Below are positions 1 through 11,012 of a stretch of DNA of 64,000 nt, one piece after another. The notes under the pieces were generated by a model. The model was not told the origin of the DNA. It searched no databases and saw only the letters and a program-made list of their open reading frames with translations. The position numbers and the translations under genes are program-made. Position 1 is the stretch's first letter; each line of letters opens with the position of its first letter. Source of the DNA: Rutpela maculata (lineage: Eukaryota; Arthropoda; Insecta; Coleoptera; Cerambycidae); NCBI GenBank assembly GCA_936432065.2, contig OW386291.2:99823823-99887822 (forward strand), given 5' to 3'.

Positions 1-31
1 TGCGACGACGAAAAATTCCAACATGCATATA

Positions 32-291
32 GATGGGCGCAGCCAGGGGGGAGCCATGGGACCCCCCCCCCAAGCCGTCTTCCATGAGCCAAAAAATAAA
101 GAAGCAGTACAAAGCAGTATCTAAATTATCCCTTGAAATAAATATTTTGTAATTAATGCCAATATTATCTAATAGAGGAATCTACATACGCATCCGTTTT
201 CAACCATTTTCTGAAAAATTTTCCTCATCCTCTGGGGAGACCGGTTCTATTGCCCCCCCCCCCCCAGATGAATTTTCTGGCTGCGCCACTG
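32..291. mobile_element. hAT-type MITE with 8-bp target duplication
   Basis: A 260-bp non-coding element. Its right end, read inward, is CAGTGGCGCAGCCAG, a typical hAT terminal inverted repeat. The left end is a mutated version starting GATGGGCGCAGCCAG. The 8-bp direct repeat TGCATATA lies on both sides (24-31 and 292-299), and 8 bp is the hAT duplication length. The interior has C-runs and no ORF, so it would depend on an autonomous hAT transposase. Confidence 0.8.
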
Positions 292-452
292 TGCATATAG
301 GTATTATTGATTTGCAAAGAACGTGACTCCCAAGAAATTGACTAAAAACTAAAGACTGATGGGTTGTATACTTCTGTGCAATGAAATCCCATACACCTAT
401 TTTTCGCCTTATTAAATCATTCTTTATTTATTTGTCAGTGTCATATTTTCGC

Positions 453-1068
453 AATGCCAAAATTAACTGAACTGAAAAAATTTTAATTCTCTCTAAAATT
501 GAAGAAATATGGTCTATCAGAGCAATTGCTAACCATTATCAATTGAATAAAAGTACTGTTATGAGTGTGAAGAAAAGTGGGAAGAGGAAGGTAGCGTAAA
601 GAGAAAAGACGGTTCAGGCCTATCGAGATGTTCAAATCTAGTTCAAGATGAAGCACTCCTTGGCTATTTGAGGGAAAATCCGTTTCAAACAGCAGGAGAC
701 GCTGTGTTCATGACACATTTTCTGGTGTCGAGGTCAGCAGCTAGCCGAAGGATAGGAAAATCGAAAATAAAAACTGTACAAGTACCAAGAAGATCATATT
801 AACAGAAGAACAGAAGCAAGCCCGTATTATGTTTTCTTTAAATTGTGTCTATCGCCCGCTGGAGTTTTGGACCAATGTTGTGTTTACCGATGAAAAAGTT
901 TTTCAGTCTTGTAATGCCGGACACGTACAAAATATTAGGTTACATTATTTACATAATAAATATAATCGCAGCTATGTGCAGTCGCATCGTATCTGTGATT
1001 TTTTCAACGTCAATTTTTACATTTGTTATAAATCGAAATCATTCCTATCGAATGGTGTAAAAAAGTAA
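453..1068 (+). pseudogene. Tc1/mariner-like transposase remnant
   Basis: Read across several frames, this stretch shows pieces of a Tc1/mariner transposase in the right order. First comes an N-terminal helix-turn-helix region (EIWSIRAIANHYQLNKSTV, about 505-563). A basic linker with KRKDGSG and RRSY-like segments follows, and then a block around the second catalytic aspartate (WTNVVFTDEKVFQS, near 868-910). Frameshifts, stops and loss of everything after the FTDEK block make it non-functional. The family's role is cut-and-paste transposition at TA. I could not find its terminal inverted repeats. Confidence 0.65.
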
Positions 1069-1275
1069 AAAAAAAACAAAAATATGTATGTTTTTCTTCT
1101 GGATTAACATTCAAATACATTACTTATGACGTTTCACAATCAATCAATGTCAGTTTTTTGTAACCTATTTATATGATAATGAAAAATCTAAATTCCAAAA
1201 AGACTGATTCACATCACTTAATATTAGTGAAGGACGTGAAAATGTATATTATAGCGGGTTTATACCTGCATGGAT

Positions 1276-1728
1276 TTAGTGGCGCCATTTGCATTCTTTG
1301 AGGTCCGGGCTAGGTACGTACATCAAAGAATCATCATCTCTCGCAATGTATTTTTGAGAAGTTGACAAAATATGATATAAGCCAGTTCTATTATTCAAAA
1401 TAGGAATGGAATATAATTTAAAAGCAAATATGTTGCAGGGTCTACTGAAGGTATGTCTAATACAATTTACCTGAAAAGCTTTCAACTCAATAATGTCTAA
1501 ATACTGTGCAACCTTTGAGAATTTTAATTCGAAGTGGTAAATTGTACCTCTGTAAGTTCTGTGAAATCTCTTGCAAAGAATTTACTAGATCCTGAGGATT
1601 AATAATTGACGTATGAATTATTTCAAGTCTTGCGAAAGTGATAGAATTTAAAATGTCATTTAAATGATCTTCAATAAATAAGTAACTTGCCATGAGTTGT
1701 TCGCAAATACCTAAGAATTTTAGTTTTT
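1276..1728 (-). pseudogene. env: env-like (F-protein-type) C-terminal remnant of the gypsy element
   Basis: Downstream of the integrase remnant, two frames together resemble the C-terminal ectodomain of insect errantivirus Env and baculovirus F proteins. One piece has a DILNSITFARLEIIH-type segment. The next, after a stop near 1487, has a FKLYSIPILNN segment and then a YIAR...LKECK pattern. In the family this part precedes the transmembrane anchor, which is missing here. The N-terminal half of env is also absent: a deletion fuses integrase sequence to it near 1728. The match is by remembered pattern only, so assignment is moderate. Confidence 0.5.
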
Positions 1729-2200
1729 TATAGGCTATTTGTATATCATGCCCGGCACCACAAAGGGTGCAAAGATCTTTTAGTAACCTATTATCAAATT
1801 CACCGCCATAATCACAATGGATTCTTAGAGGTGTACCGTAGTGTTGAAAATACAATAATGGGTGTTGGTGTGGGTGTGGGGGTGTTCACGACTGATTTTG
1901 CAGATTTGTCCTGGATCGGGTATGCTTGTGTGAATTTAGTTAATTCATTGCGAATAGTTAAAGCATAGTTTTTTGTGGGAGGTTGAGTGAGTTCTCTCAA
2001 ACGGTGTTCTTGGCGTTTCTGTGATTACTAATGGGCTACTCATATTTTTCCGATATACCTTGTTCTTTTGACAAATTTCACAGGATTTGATAAAGTTTTC
2101 AACATCTTTAGATAAGCCTTGCCAATTTTATTTATTTTTTATTCTTCGAACCGTTTCATTTATTCCGCGGTGTAGATTACTTTTACCGCTATGATGTTGT
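1728..2200 (-). pseudogene. pol: gypsy integrase remnant (zinc-binding and partial DDE core)
   Basis: The N-terminal HHCC zinc-binding domain is recognisable, with a QHHSGKSNLHRG start and a CEIC end, but an in-frame TAA interrupts it at about 2128. The frame then runs into a shortened catalytic core. One core piece is LTKFTQAYPIQDKSAKSV (around 1880-1940) and another is YGTPLRIHCDYGGEF (about 1795-1845), corresponding to the second aspartate region. The first aspartate region seems deleted or replaced by a TPTPTP repeat, and the catalytic glutamate region is lost at the join with env. It is inactive. Confidence 0.7.
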
Positions 2201-4268
2201 TCTAAGATTATCGGGATTTTGTCTTCGTCGGGAATTTGTACTAAGTTTTGGCAAATGATTAATTTTAAATCTTTTTCCGCGAAGATGAACGACAAAACTT
2301 CGAGTATTGGGAGATCTAGATTGTTTTCAACATGATAAGTTTTGGAAACGTTTAGTTCGTTTTGATTCTTAAATAACGTTAAAAATAGATGTTCTACTAC
2401 AGATTCAGGATCAAATAGTAGAGGGATAATGTAATATTTCCTATGTCTGACCGATTTACTAGAAACAATATTGATTTTGTCGTTACGAAACTCTGGAGTT
2501 TCTTCGAAAAAGTCCTCGATGACTTTGTAATGAAGGTCTCTTAGATTATTTTGCTGGAAGAAGGTTATAATGTTCTTGTTTTCTTTGTCTAATAATTGTT
2601 TGTTGGAGGTTTGAATTTTAGAGTAATCTATTAAAGACTTTGTCTTGTATAGCCCGGCAAATGTGTCGAACTCTTGGACAATTTGTTCGGCAGTTTCATC
2701 GTCGTTGTCGGGGATTTCATCGTCTGAGTTTTCGTTATCTGAAGTGTCTGTGTTTGCGGCTAAAATTTTTGAGTTAAATTTTGAACATTCTGAAAAATGG
2801 TTGATTTTTATCCGAGATAGGGCATCAGCGTTTTTGTTAGTTTTACCGGGTTTATACACGATTTCGTAGTCGTACTCCTCTAGTTTAAGTCGCCAATGAG
2901 CAAGTCTGCTTCCTGGGTCTTTTATGGAACATAGCCAGGTAAGTGGTCGGTGATCAGTCACTAGTTTAAACTTTCTGCCGAATAGGTATGGTCTGAAATG
3001 TTTTACCGATCAGACGATCGATAAAAGTTCACGTTCAATGGTGGAATATTTAGTTTCCGCGCTGCATAGAGTTCTTGAAGCATAGGCAATGGGTAAATCC
3101 TTGCCTATACATCCTTGGGAGAGCACCGACCCGACGGCAAATGAGCTCGCGTCAGTAGTTAGCACGAAGGGTTCATCGAAATTGAGGTAGATTAATATCG
3201 GAGTAGTCGTTAACGCTTCTTTTAAATTTTTAAATGAATTCGTACAGTCATTGTCAAAATTGAAAGGTGTATCCTTTTGTAGTAATTTAGTCAGGGGTTT
3301 CGAAATCTTAGAGAAATTGGGAATGAATCGTCTATAATAGCCTGCTAACCCTAGTAAGGACTTGATTTCCTTCGGGTTTTTGGGTTGAGGAATGTTTATA
3401 ATGGCATCGACTTTAGTGGGATTTGGTTTCACGCCGTCCTTCGTGATAAGGTGTCCTAGGTAGGCGACCTCCTTTCGTAAAAATTCGCATTTGTCGGGCT
3501 GAATTTTGAGATTGGCCTTTCTTAGACGTTGAAACACTTCGGTTAGAAGGGACATATGGTCGTGGATGGTAGGGGAATAAATAATATCGTCCATGTACAC
3601 TAGACAACGTTCATTCTGGATCCCTAACAGAATATTGTCCATTACTCTTTGAAATGTCGATGGGGCATTCTTGAGACCAAAAGGCATTCTAACAAATTCA
3701 AAATGACCGTTCTCGACTGTGAAAGCAGTCTTTTGAATATCTTCGGGGTTGATCTCTATTTGGTGAAAACCAGAAGCCAAATCTAGAGTTGTGAAATATT
3801 GGCATTTTCCGAGTTGATCTAGAAGGTCAGAAATGTTTGGAAGGGGATATTTATCGTCAACGGTCTGTTCGTTTAATTTCCTATAATCTACGACAACTCG
3901 CCATTTTTCTTTTCCGGATGCGTCAAGTTTTTTGGGAACCACCCAAACTGGGGAGGACCAAGGAGAGATTGAAGGGCGAATTATGCCTTGGTCTAGCATT
4001 TTTGAAACCTGTGATTTTACTTCTTGTTTATGGACTTGGGGGTAACGATAAGATTTCGTGAATATTGGTTTGCAATTATTGGTGTCAATAGCGTGCTTAA
4101 TTTCGTTGGTGAATGTCAAGTTGTCTCCTTCTAAATAGAAAATGTCCGAAAATTCTAAGCAAAGTTGGGTGATTAATTCACTTTCCTCGTCATTTAAGTG
4201 TTCTAAACGTAATTGGTTTTTTATCTCATACGTTCGGTCTGAATATTGGAAGTCCGGGTTCTCCGTAT
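2128..4268 (-). pseudogene. pol: gypsy reverse transcriptase and RNase H, interrupted by one stop
   Basis: One frame runs from about 4268 to 2128. The RT shows WRVVVDYRKLN, the LDLASGFHQIE motif, FEFVRMPFGLKNAPSTFQR and the catalytic YMDD (3586-3597). The thumb and connection follow (LGLAGYYRRFIPNFS), then RNase H (VLTTDAS, ERELLSIV, TDHRPL). A single TGA at 3010-3012 replaces the tryptophan expected after ERELLSIV. The C-terminal part contains the LSRI end of RNase H and an acidic linker before integrase. The role in an intact element is to copy RNA into DNA. RT proper is well preserved, so decay appears fairly recent. Confidence 0.9.
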
Positions 4269-4898
4269 TTAAATTGAAAATCGACTTAAATTTTTGACAA
4301 TTTTTTCAAGTTTTAAATTAGAGAAATTGATTGTTTTTGGAATAGCGTTTGCATTAAGGACTGATGTGAAAAATTCACCCTGTGCATTTATTTTTACGAG
4401 GGCGTTAGGCAAACGTACCTTTTCGTGTTCTTGGGCTTGTAGTATAGCGTCCGTGTTGGCTAAATTACATTTTAATTTAATGATTTTTTCAGTACGTGGT
4501 TCGATTGATATTAAATTTTGATTTTTGGTTTCGTGAAGGTCTTCCGGGACAGAATTTTGAGGTTTAGATTTTTTTATTGGTGGTTCAGATAGATCTCGGT
4601 TTACTTCATAAAGTGGGACAGTTTTAAAGTTAGTTATTAGTTGATTATTTTTCATATCAATAATACAATTGTAATGTTTAAAAAAATCAGCTCCTAATAA
4701 TCCATCAAATTCAATATCGAGGTTAGGTGAAAATGGTACAAGAACAGATTCGTTTATTGTGACCTTTTGTTGTGTTATACCCTGTATAACAATATTCTCA
4801 GAAAGTCTGGGCATATATTTTTCAACAGTTTTCGGTTTAAAGATTGAAATGCCTGCGCCGGTGTCGAGCAAAATTTTGAAAGTATTGGTAGCGTTCAT
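4269..4898 (-). pseudogene. pol: gypsy retropepsin-like protease
   Basis: This 209-codon frame has the aspartic protease active site LLDTGAG near residue 11 (DTG at 4857-4865) and the flap/C-terminal block GLLGADFF about 75 residues later. The length and order suit the protease region of a gypsy Pol. A lysine- and proline-rich segment follows. The frame closes at 4269-4271, one step out of register with RT, so protease and RT are no longer in one reading frame. An intact protease would cleave Gag-Pol during particle maturation. Confidence 0.8.
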
Positions 4899-4945
4899 AA
4901 TGTAATATAGATTTCTAGAATTTACAGTTAAAAATTGGTACGAGT

Positions 4946-6248
4946 TTACATGAAATCTTGTTCCGGAAAGTTCAGGAACGGGTTGAAGTTGCTGTTTAAA
5001 TTCAACGTCTGGATTTGATTCGATATTTCGTCGACTTGGGGGTCTGTCGTTGGAGTATCCGCGGGATACTCCGAACCTAGATAAAAATCCTGAGTATTAG
5101 TATAATCCTGATTCTCGCATAGATTCGGTAGGTTATCAACAAAGTTATTATGTGAAACTTGAGGAAAATATTCCTGCGGCAAATATTGATCATCACATCT
5201 TGTTTGCAAATTTTGAAAATTGTTAAATTGTTGGTTATCTCGTTCACAATAAAAATTAGTATTCTCATAACCTCGTGTGTTGTAATAATTATCGAAATTA
5301 ACATGATGCGTTTTCTGTGTATTTTGACGATTGAAGTTCGAGGGTTGTTGGTTAGGGGGTCTAAAGTTTGGATTAGGCTTTATTACAGATGGCCTATTTT
5401 GTTGCGAGGTACTTGCTTGTTGAACATTTTGTTGTGTGTAATTTCCTTGAGAATATTGATTTGGAAAATTTTGGAAATTAGGCTTCGAAAATTGTGTCCA
5501 GTTGCTATAATAATTTTGTCTAAAATTCGGGTTTTGTGAGAATTGTTGCCTTGTACGGCATTCGTTAAAATTATGACCGTTTTTCTTACAATATGAACAA
5601 AATTGTTGCAAATTTGGACGTCTTTGTTGGTTTTGATCGGTATTTTTGTTAATTGTCTTATTTGGGAATTTTTTGAGATTCGAAATATGACAATTGTAAT
5701 TCTTGTTTGATTCTATTTATTGCATCAAGCATAGTGCTGGGATTTCCAGCCCGAATTATTTGCCCTAGCTTAGATTCTAAGCCTGTTAATAGAGTATTGA
5801 GCGTCATAGTCTCGATTAAATCCGATTGAGCCTTTTTTTTCCTCTTTAGTTAAACTTTGTTTCTGCACAGCGGTGTGCATTTTGGTGTTATGCGTTTGTA
5901 AGCGAGATATAAACGTGAGAGCAGTTTCACTCTGTAGTTGGTGAACTCTTTGTAAGTCCTGAATTAATGCAGTTAAATCGCGCGAATCACCAAAATGAGA
6001 CTCGAGCAATTTTTTAATTTCGCTGGATTCCGTGAATTAATTAGTTCTGCGGCCTTTCCTTTAAGCTTATTTTTTATATGCAGAGTTAGTAAAATTCGTT
6101 GGTCACCCACGGCCATGCCCTGGACGTGGATGCAAGCCGTAAAGAAACTTGTAAGGTTCTATGGTAAGGGTATCGTTTGTTCAGTTTGTTCAGTTTGTTC
6201 ATCTTGTCTATCTGGCATTGTTGTATTTTTATTTAAATTTTCAAACAT
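4946..6248 (-). pseudogene. gag: gypsy gag with CCHC zinc knuckle, interrupted
   Basis: The start ATG is placed at 6246-6248, followed by a Gln/Glu-rich N-terminus and an in-frame TAG about 30 codons later. A capsid-like segment (5770-6009, ESHFGDSRDLTALIQDLQRV) lies in another frame. The C-terminal piece (4946-5611) carries a zinc knuckle, CSYCKKNGHNFNEC, spacing C-x2-C-x4-H-x4-C at about 5558-5599. A long Asn/Gln/Phe-rich low-complexity tail follows. Gag forms the particle and binds RNA. At least one stop and two frameshifts make it a pseudogene. Confidence 0.75.
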
Positions 6249-7028
6249 TTAAATAAATGGTTAAACAGGTTTTAAAAATTAATTATTAAAAGAAAATAAA
6301 ATGATATGACACTGGTGTCTTACAACTTAAAGCCAAATTGTTTATGAAATATTATAGTTATGTAGATTTCACAATTATGGTACGTTGACCATAGAGATAA
6401 AAGGTTAAAATAAGATAGTATTAAGTTGCAATAAAAATAATATGATAAGAGGAAGGTGTATTGTGTTACACTATGTACTTGAGGTGATTTAAATTAACTA
6501 TTATGAATATTAGAACTGTTTTCTGTTTTACTTGCGTTTTACGTTTATTGTAAAACATGGAATTAAAATTATTTAAAAAAAAATATACTAGAAAAAATAG
6601 CGAGATGATTCTTTGACTTACATGAATATTCCCATGCCTTGAATTGGAAGTCGAATGCTGCTCCATGAGTTTGCCTACACCAAAAAATCTTCTCTACCAG
6701 GGGTATCACTAGGTGTTCCGTCCGTAGAGGGTTTTCTCGATGCCGAAGACACCAACTTTTAGGGGCCAGGAATGTGTTTCGTAGAATCTTCTTAAAATGG
6801 TTTCTTCTTAAAATTATGCTTCTTGTAATTGTTGCTTCTTAAAATGTTTCTTTGTGCGTAGTTTCTTTTCTGTTTAAGGATTAGAATCCACCACTCCTGT
6901 GCAGAAGTTGTCCTTGTTTTAACAGAGTTTCCCCACTAGTTAGGCACCTTTTTCGAGATGTCCTTGTTCTCTTGGGTAGTTTTTCTGCTAGTTAGGCTCC
7001 GTTACAGGGGTGTTTTCCAGATTCTACC
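6249..7028 (-). other. gypsy 5' leader between primer site and gag
   Basis: About 780 bp between the primer-binding site and the gag start, long for a gypsy leader. I see no coding sequence. It contains short internal repeats, such as two TGTCCTTGTTyT...CTAGTTAGGC units near 6905-7000 and several TTCTTAAAAT units near 6780-6850. Part of it could be a later insertion, but no target duplication is visible. Confidence 0.5.
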
Positions 7029-7040
7029 GCGACTGCGCCA
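7029..7040 (-). other. primer-binding site, tRNA-Ser-like
   Basis: On the minus strand the sequence reads TGGCGCAGTCGC just inside the LTR. It is complementary to a tRNA 3' end of tRNA-Ser type, which is used by errantiviruses such as 17.6, 297 and ZAM. About five bases separate it from the LTR edge. Confidence 0.65.
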
Positions 7041-7045
7041 AAATT

Positions 7046-8157
7046 TGTTATATCACAAGTTACACTTTAGACTTTTTAAAAACTTTATTAAAAACCGCTG
7101 CCCAAGGAATCACTACTTCCACATCCAGATTCTTTTCCAAGTCACTCACAACGAAAAAATTTTTGTATGTGGAAATAATTGTTTATGGAACTTTAATAAT
7201 ATAATATTTGAAATCCTCTACCCCAAAAACCCATAAAACGATACCCCACATCGGTAGCGGGGTGGGGGTGGTGATAAGGGGTGGTAGTGGGGGTGGATGA
7301 AGTAAAAAAAACATTTTGAGGTTTCTGGTTCTTGTACACACACTAAATCACAATTTTTTTTTCGTCCCCTTTAATAATGGGGTGGGGGGTGGTAAGGGGG
7401 GTGGCTAATGCCAAAATTTTTTTTGAGACCTTAGCTTCTCATGTATATACTAAATACCAATTTTATGGACTCTTACCTGCTTGATTTACCTATTTTCCCC
7501 AAATTTACCCCAATTTACCCCCCAACCCTTCGACGGAACAAGATGAAAGTATAATCTAGTTCTAGATCTCGTTAAAGTACATATGTGTACCAAATTTCAA
7601 GTCAATATCTCAAACGGTTCCAGAGTAAACGTGCGCCCAAAAAAAGTTACAGACAGACAGACCGACAGACAGACCGACAGACAGACCGACAGACAGACAG
7701 ACAGACCGACAGACAGAAATTTTTTTTCGCTCAAACTTAAAATCTCGACGTTTCGTGACATTCTAAGCCTATTTGAACAATAAAAATTTTTAAAATTTTT
7801 TTTGTCGTTACTATGCTTCCACTGGATGTGGAAGTAAAATTACATTATTTTATTAAAATTTACAAAAGGATATTACATCCTGGTTTAATGTTGTTCTAAT
7901 GAGTGAGTTCTATTAACTGACTTGAAAATGCAATTTACATATATTTATAACTTATGAGTTGCTGACTTGAAGAGTTCTAGAACAAAGGAAGCAACATGAT
8001 GCAATCCTACTGTGGGAATTTGACATGAAATATGAATATGCTGCATAGCTGAAGAAGAGTAGTTGCTATATGTAATATGAGATGCCTGTGAAGGCTAACT
8101 GTAAATATTCTGTGAGAAAGTTCTAAGTTTTCTGGCTAACATGCCATCATTTTATAT

Positions 8158-8161
<4 letters not shown>
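7046..8161 (-). repeat. gypsy LTR, split by a later insertion
   Basis: The plus-strand edges are TGTTATAT (7046) and ATATAACA (8161), a perfect 8-bp inverted terminal pair with TG...CA ends. Removing the insertion at 7094-7848 leaves an LTR of about 360 bp, a plausible gypsy LTR length. I found no second LTR on the other side of the provirus, so the insertion duplication of the whole element cannot be checked. Confidence 0.65.
7094..7848 (+). repeat. dispersed repeat with (ACAG)n tract, copy 1, inserted in the LTR
   Basis: TTTATTAAAA occurs on both sides (7084-7093 and 7849-7858), which supports an insertion with a 10-bp target duplication. The interior has G-rich GGGGTGG stretches. A conserved block starts at 7469 and includes an ACAGACAGACCG tract (7653-7718). 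It ends in CTTCCACTGGATGTGGAAG, an 8-bp-stem hairpin. Related copies lie at 29463, 38009 and 59486. ORFs reading TDRQTDR are products of the tandem repeat, not genes. The family is not identified; a non-LTR retrotransposon 3' end is one possibility. Confidence 0.6.

Positions 8162-8210
<49 letters not shown>
8161..8210. repeat. (TA)n microsatellite at gypsy LTR / palindrome junction
   Basis: Twenty-five TA units lie between the gypsy LTR edge and the outer end of the large palindrome. Confidence 0.95.
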
Positions 8211-8214
<4 letters not shown>

Positions 8215-8749
8215 ATTTCCGCTCATACAGACCAATTTCGTTATATTATACCGACGTTCCCAGACCAAAATCGACGTTCCCAGACCCTGCCGCGGGCCTG
8301 TCAACGTTTTCCCTTATTTTCTGGTAGAAAAGGATGAGTAGATAGTGGGGACGAAATTTTAAGAGGGTCTGTTAAAACAGTTTTGTATGTCATTATATAC
8401 AGTTTTAGTTCCAGACCCAACTGGGTAGGGGGCGTGAACGTCAATACTGTATATTGTATATAAAATCTGGGACTGGCAAGATGTTGTGCTGACTTCTACA
8501 GACCCGAAATCTGGCAACACTCTATCGGGTCCAAGGAAGTAGGTAAACTATGAAAATTTAGTTTTGTATAATTTATTTGAATAAGAAACTATTTTTAGGT
8601 TAGTTATATGAATTAATACAAAAGTACAACTCAGATATTTTATCTATTGATGCAGTACAGTAGAATTTATTATTTTCGGCCACAACATTTTACTAGAAAT
8701 TTTACCACTGATTCTTATGGTATGACCTAATTACGAAAAAAATATTTGC

Positions 8750-9746
8750 GCCCAAAAATTCCCGGTGCGTCAAAAGTTAATATGCAATTTTTGACGCGCT
8801 TTCACGAATTTTTTACTTATCTGCTTATATCTTGTACTAGAAATCGAATGGGAATTTTAAAAATACTGGCTTATTTGAAATAAAATTCTTACAAAATATA
8901 GACCTGTCCGGTTTGTATAGAAAAAAAATACAAAACAAAAAATGGCCAAAAAAATCAAAATTGAATATCTTTTCGATAAGAAGGAGTAATTTCACCAGTT
9001 TTGGCAAAAATGAAACTCATCTATGGTCAAAGATGGCGGACAAAATAAAATTTTTAATTCTTTGTCAAGTATCAAGGAGACATTGTGCGTCACCTTTCTT
9101 TTCTTTTTTTTTTTTGTTCGATTGTAGGTACTTTTAGGTACCTTTAAGTGGATAAATTTCATTTTTTTTTTTTATTTGAAAAATGTGCATGTGTGAAAAG
9201 GAAATTTATTAAGCATACTCATAGTAAACCAAAAAATTGGGTGAAAAATAGGAGGGTCAAAGAAAATGCATTTTTGAAAATTGTAAAAAATGAACGTTCG
9301 AAAATAAAAAAAATTGAACTTTATCCTCTTAAAGTACCTAAAAAATCCTACAATAGAAGAAAAAAAGTGACGCACAACGCCTCCTTGATACTTGACAAAG
9401 AATTAATTTTTTTTTTACTTGGTCCGCCATCTTTGACCGTTCTATTTAACTTACAGCATTCAGATTTTGTGCATTATATTTGACCATTGTTAAGTTTTAT
9501 TTTTGCCAAGTTTCGAATAGACTCAATTTTGATTTTTTCAACCATTTTTGGTATTTTTTCCAAGATGGCGGATTGACCCATACATATCGGACAGGTCTGT
9601 TTTTTAAGAATTTTATTTCAAATAAGCTAGTATTTTTAAAGATCCCATTCGATTACTAGTACAAGGTAAATTAAGCAGATAAATAGAAAATCAGTGCAAG
9701 CGCGTCAGAAAATACACATAACTTTGGACGCACCAGGAATTTATGA
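8750..9746. mobile_element. foldback element nested in the left palindrome arm
   Basis: Left and right halves are inverted copies. The outer edges CCCGGTGCGTCAAAAGTTAA and TTTGGACGCACCAGGAAT match inversely, as do the GACCTGTCCGG / CGGACAGGTC blocks and the GATGGCGGAC / GTCCGCCATC blocks further in. The centre lies near 9250. It has no coding content. A mirror copy lies at about 15074-16070. Confidence 0.7.
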
Positions 9747-10363
9747 ACGTTTGGTTGCTTTAAAACTTGTCGATTTTCTTTGGTGAATACGGTGTCGGAA
9801 TTCGTAATTCGCGGCTATATGAACAATATTTAAGGAAAACGTTATGAAAATGTATATTCAAAATGGCGACGGGACGAGTGTTGCACTTTTCGTATATGAT
9901 AATTTATAAATTATCGAAATAAGTATGTTCCTGCTTTTTATTGCTGGTGGATGTACAGGGCGGTCGCGCGAATGTTAGAACCTAATTTAACTTCGTTATT
10001 CTTAAAGTGACGTAAAAAAATTTAAAAATTAAAGTTATGGGAAATGACATGTATTTTCCAAACATTATTTCAAAAAACAATTGAAAGTCGAATTTCGGAG
10101 ATATTAACTTTACTTTGTTTTTTTTTTAATGGAACACTCCGTACATTTGTTTTAAATAAAATGGAGGATTTCAATGATTGATATATATTTTTCGGACTGA
10201 CTTATTGGTAACAAAATATAAAATTTAATATCTAGTATAGTTTTCAATATAGAAAATGTTCTTTGAAAAAACTAGCGTTGCTTTAAATGATTTTGGGACA
10301 CATTTCCAGACATTTCCGTTATTTTGTTAACTTATATTATTATACAGGGTGGACCATTAATAA

Positions 10364-10919
10364 CACAGGTTTACAAAAAGAAAATGTCCGACCAATGGGA
10401 TGCCATTACCACACTCCGAAGGTTTTTGACGTGCTGAACACGATGCCGTAGTCCGTTTTGCGCCATCACGTCAGGATTTCGAGAAAACTTAAACTAAATG
10501 TGCTAAAAATACCTTTTTCGCCTTCGTTCATGCACAAATTAATTCACTCAAGTAACCCCAAAAACCCCCAACTAATAAGTTTTTGGCCACAATCTTCAAA
10601 TTTTGATAAATTTCTGGATTTTAGCATCTGCCATATTGGATCCACCATCTTGGATTTAGAAATTACTAAATTCTGACTTTCAATTCATGATCAGCAACCC
10701 CAACAACCCCCGAGTAACAAAATTCACCCCAATATATTGAGTGAATTAATTTGTGCACGAACGAAACAGATATTTTTAGCACTTTTCGGTTAAGTTTTCT
10801 CGAAATTCTGAAGTGATGGCTCAAAACGGACTACGGCATCGTGTTCAGGACGTTAAAAACCTTCGGGGTACGGTAGCGGGATCCCATTGGTCGGACATTT
10901 TTTTTTTTGTAAACCTGTG
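10364..10919. mobile_element. nested foldback with CACAGGTTTAC ends, TAA target (left copy)
   Basis: A 556-bp inverted-repeat element inserted in the arm of the CAGGGTGG element. Ends are CACAGGTTTAC and GTAAACCTGTG, with TAA duplicated at 10361-10363 and 10920-10922. The empty site can be read in the opposite arm near 11921-11935, where no insertion is present. A 3-bp TAA target is used by PIF/Harbinger elements, but the termini are not typical, so superfamily is open. Confidence 0.75.
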
Positions 10920-11012
10920 TAATAGGCCACAGTTCAAGGGTAGATTCTTTGGACCAAAATATGAGGATATAACCAAACATGCTCTAGTAAATTGTTGCTA
11001 TGGAAAAAGATA

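Larger units (their letters stand above)
1260..8161 (-). mobile_element. Ty3/gypsy errantivirus-like retrotransposon, 3'-truncated
   Basis: On the minus strand the order is LTR (7046-8161), primer site (7029-7040), leader, gag, protease, RT/RNase H, integrase and env-like remnant. This is the order of env-bearing insect gypsy elements. The 3' end stops near 1260 without a second LTR. Lesions include a stop in gag, frame changes between gag, protease and RT, a Trp-to-stop change in RNase H, and a deletion joining integrase to env. The outer LTR edge lies at a (TA)n array, which fits the TA-rich target preference of several errantiviruses. It cannot be autonomous. Confidence 0.85.
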
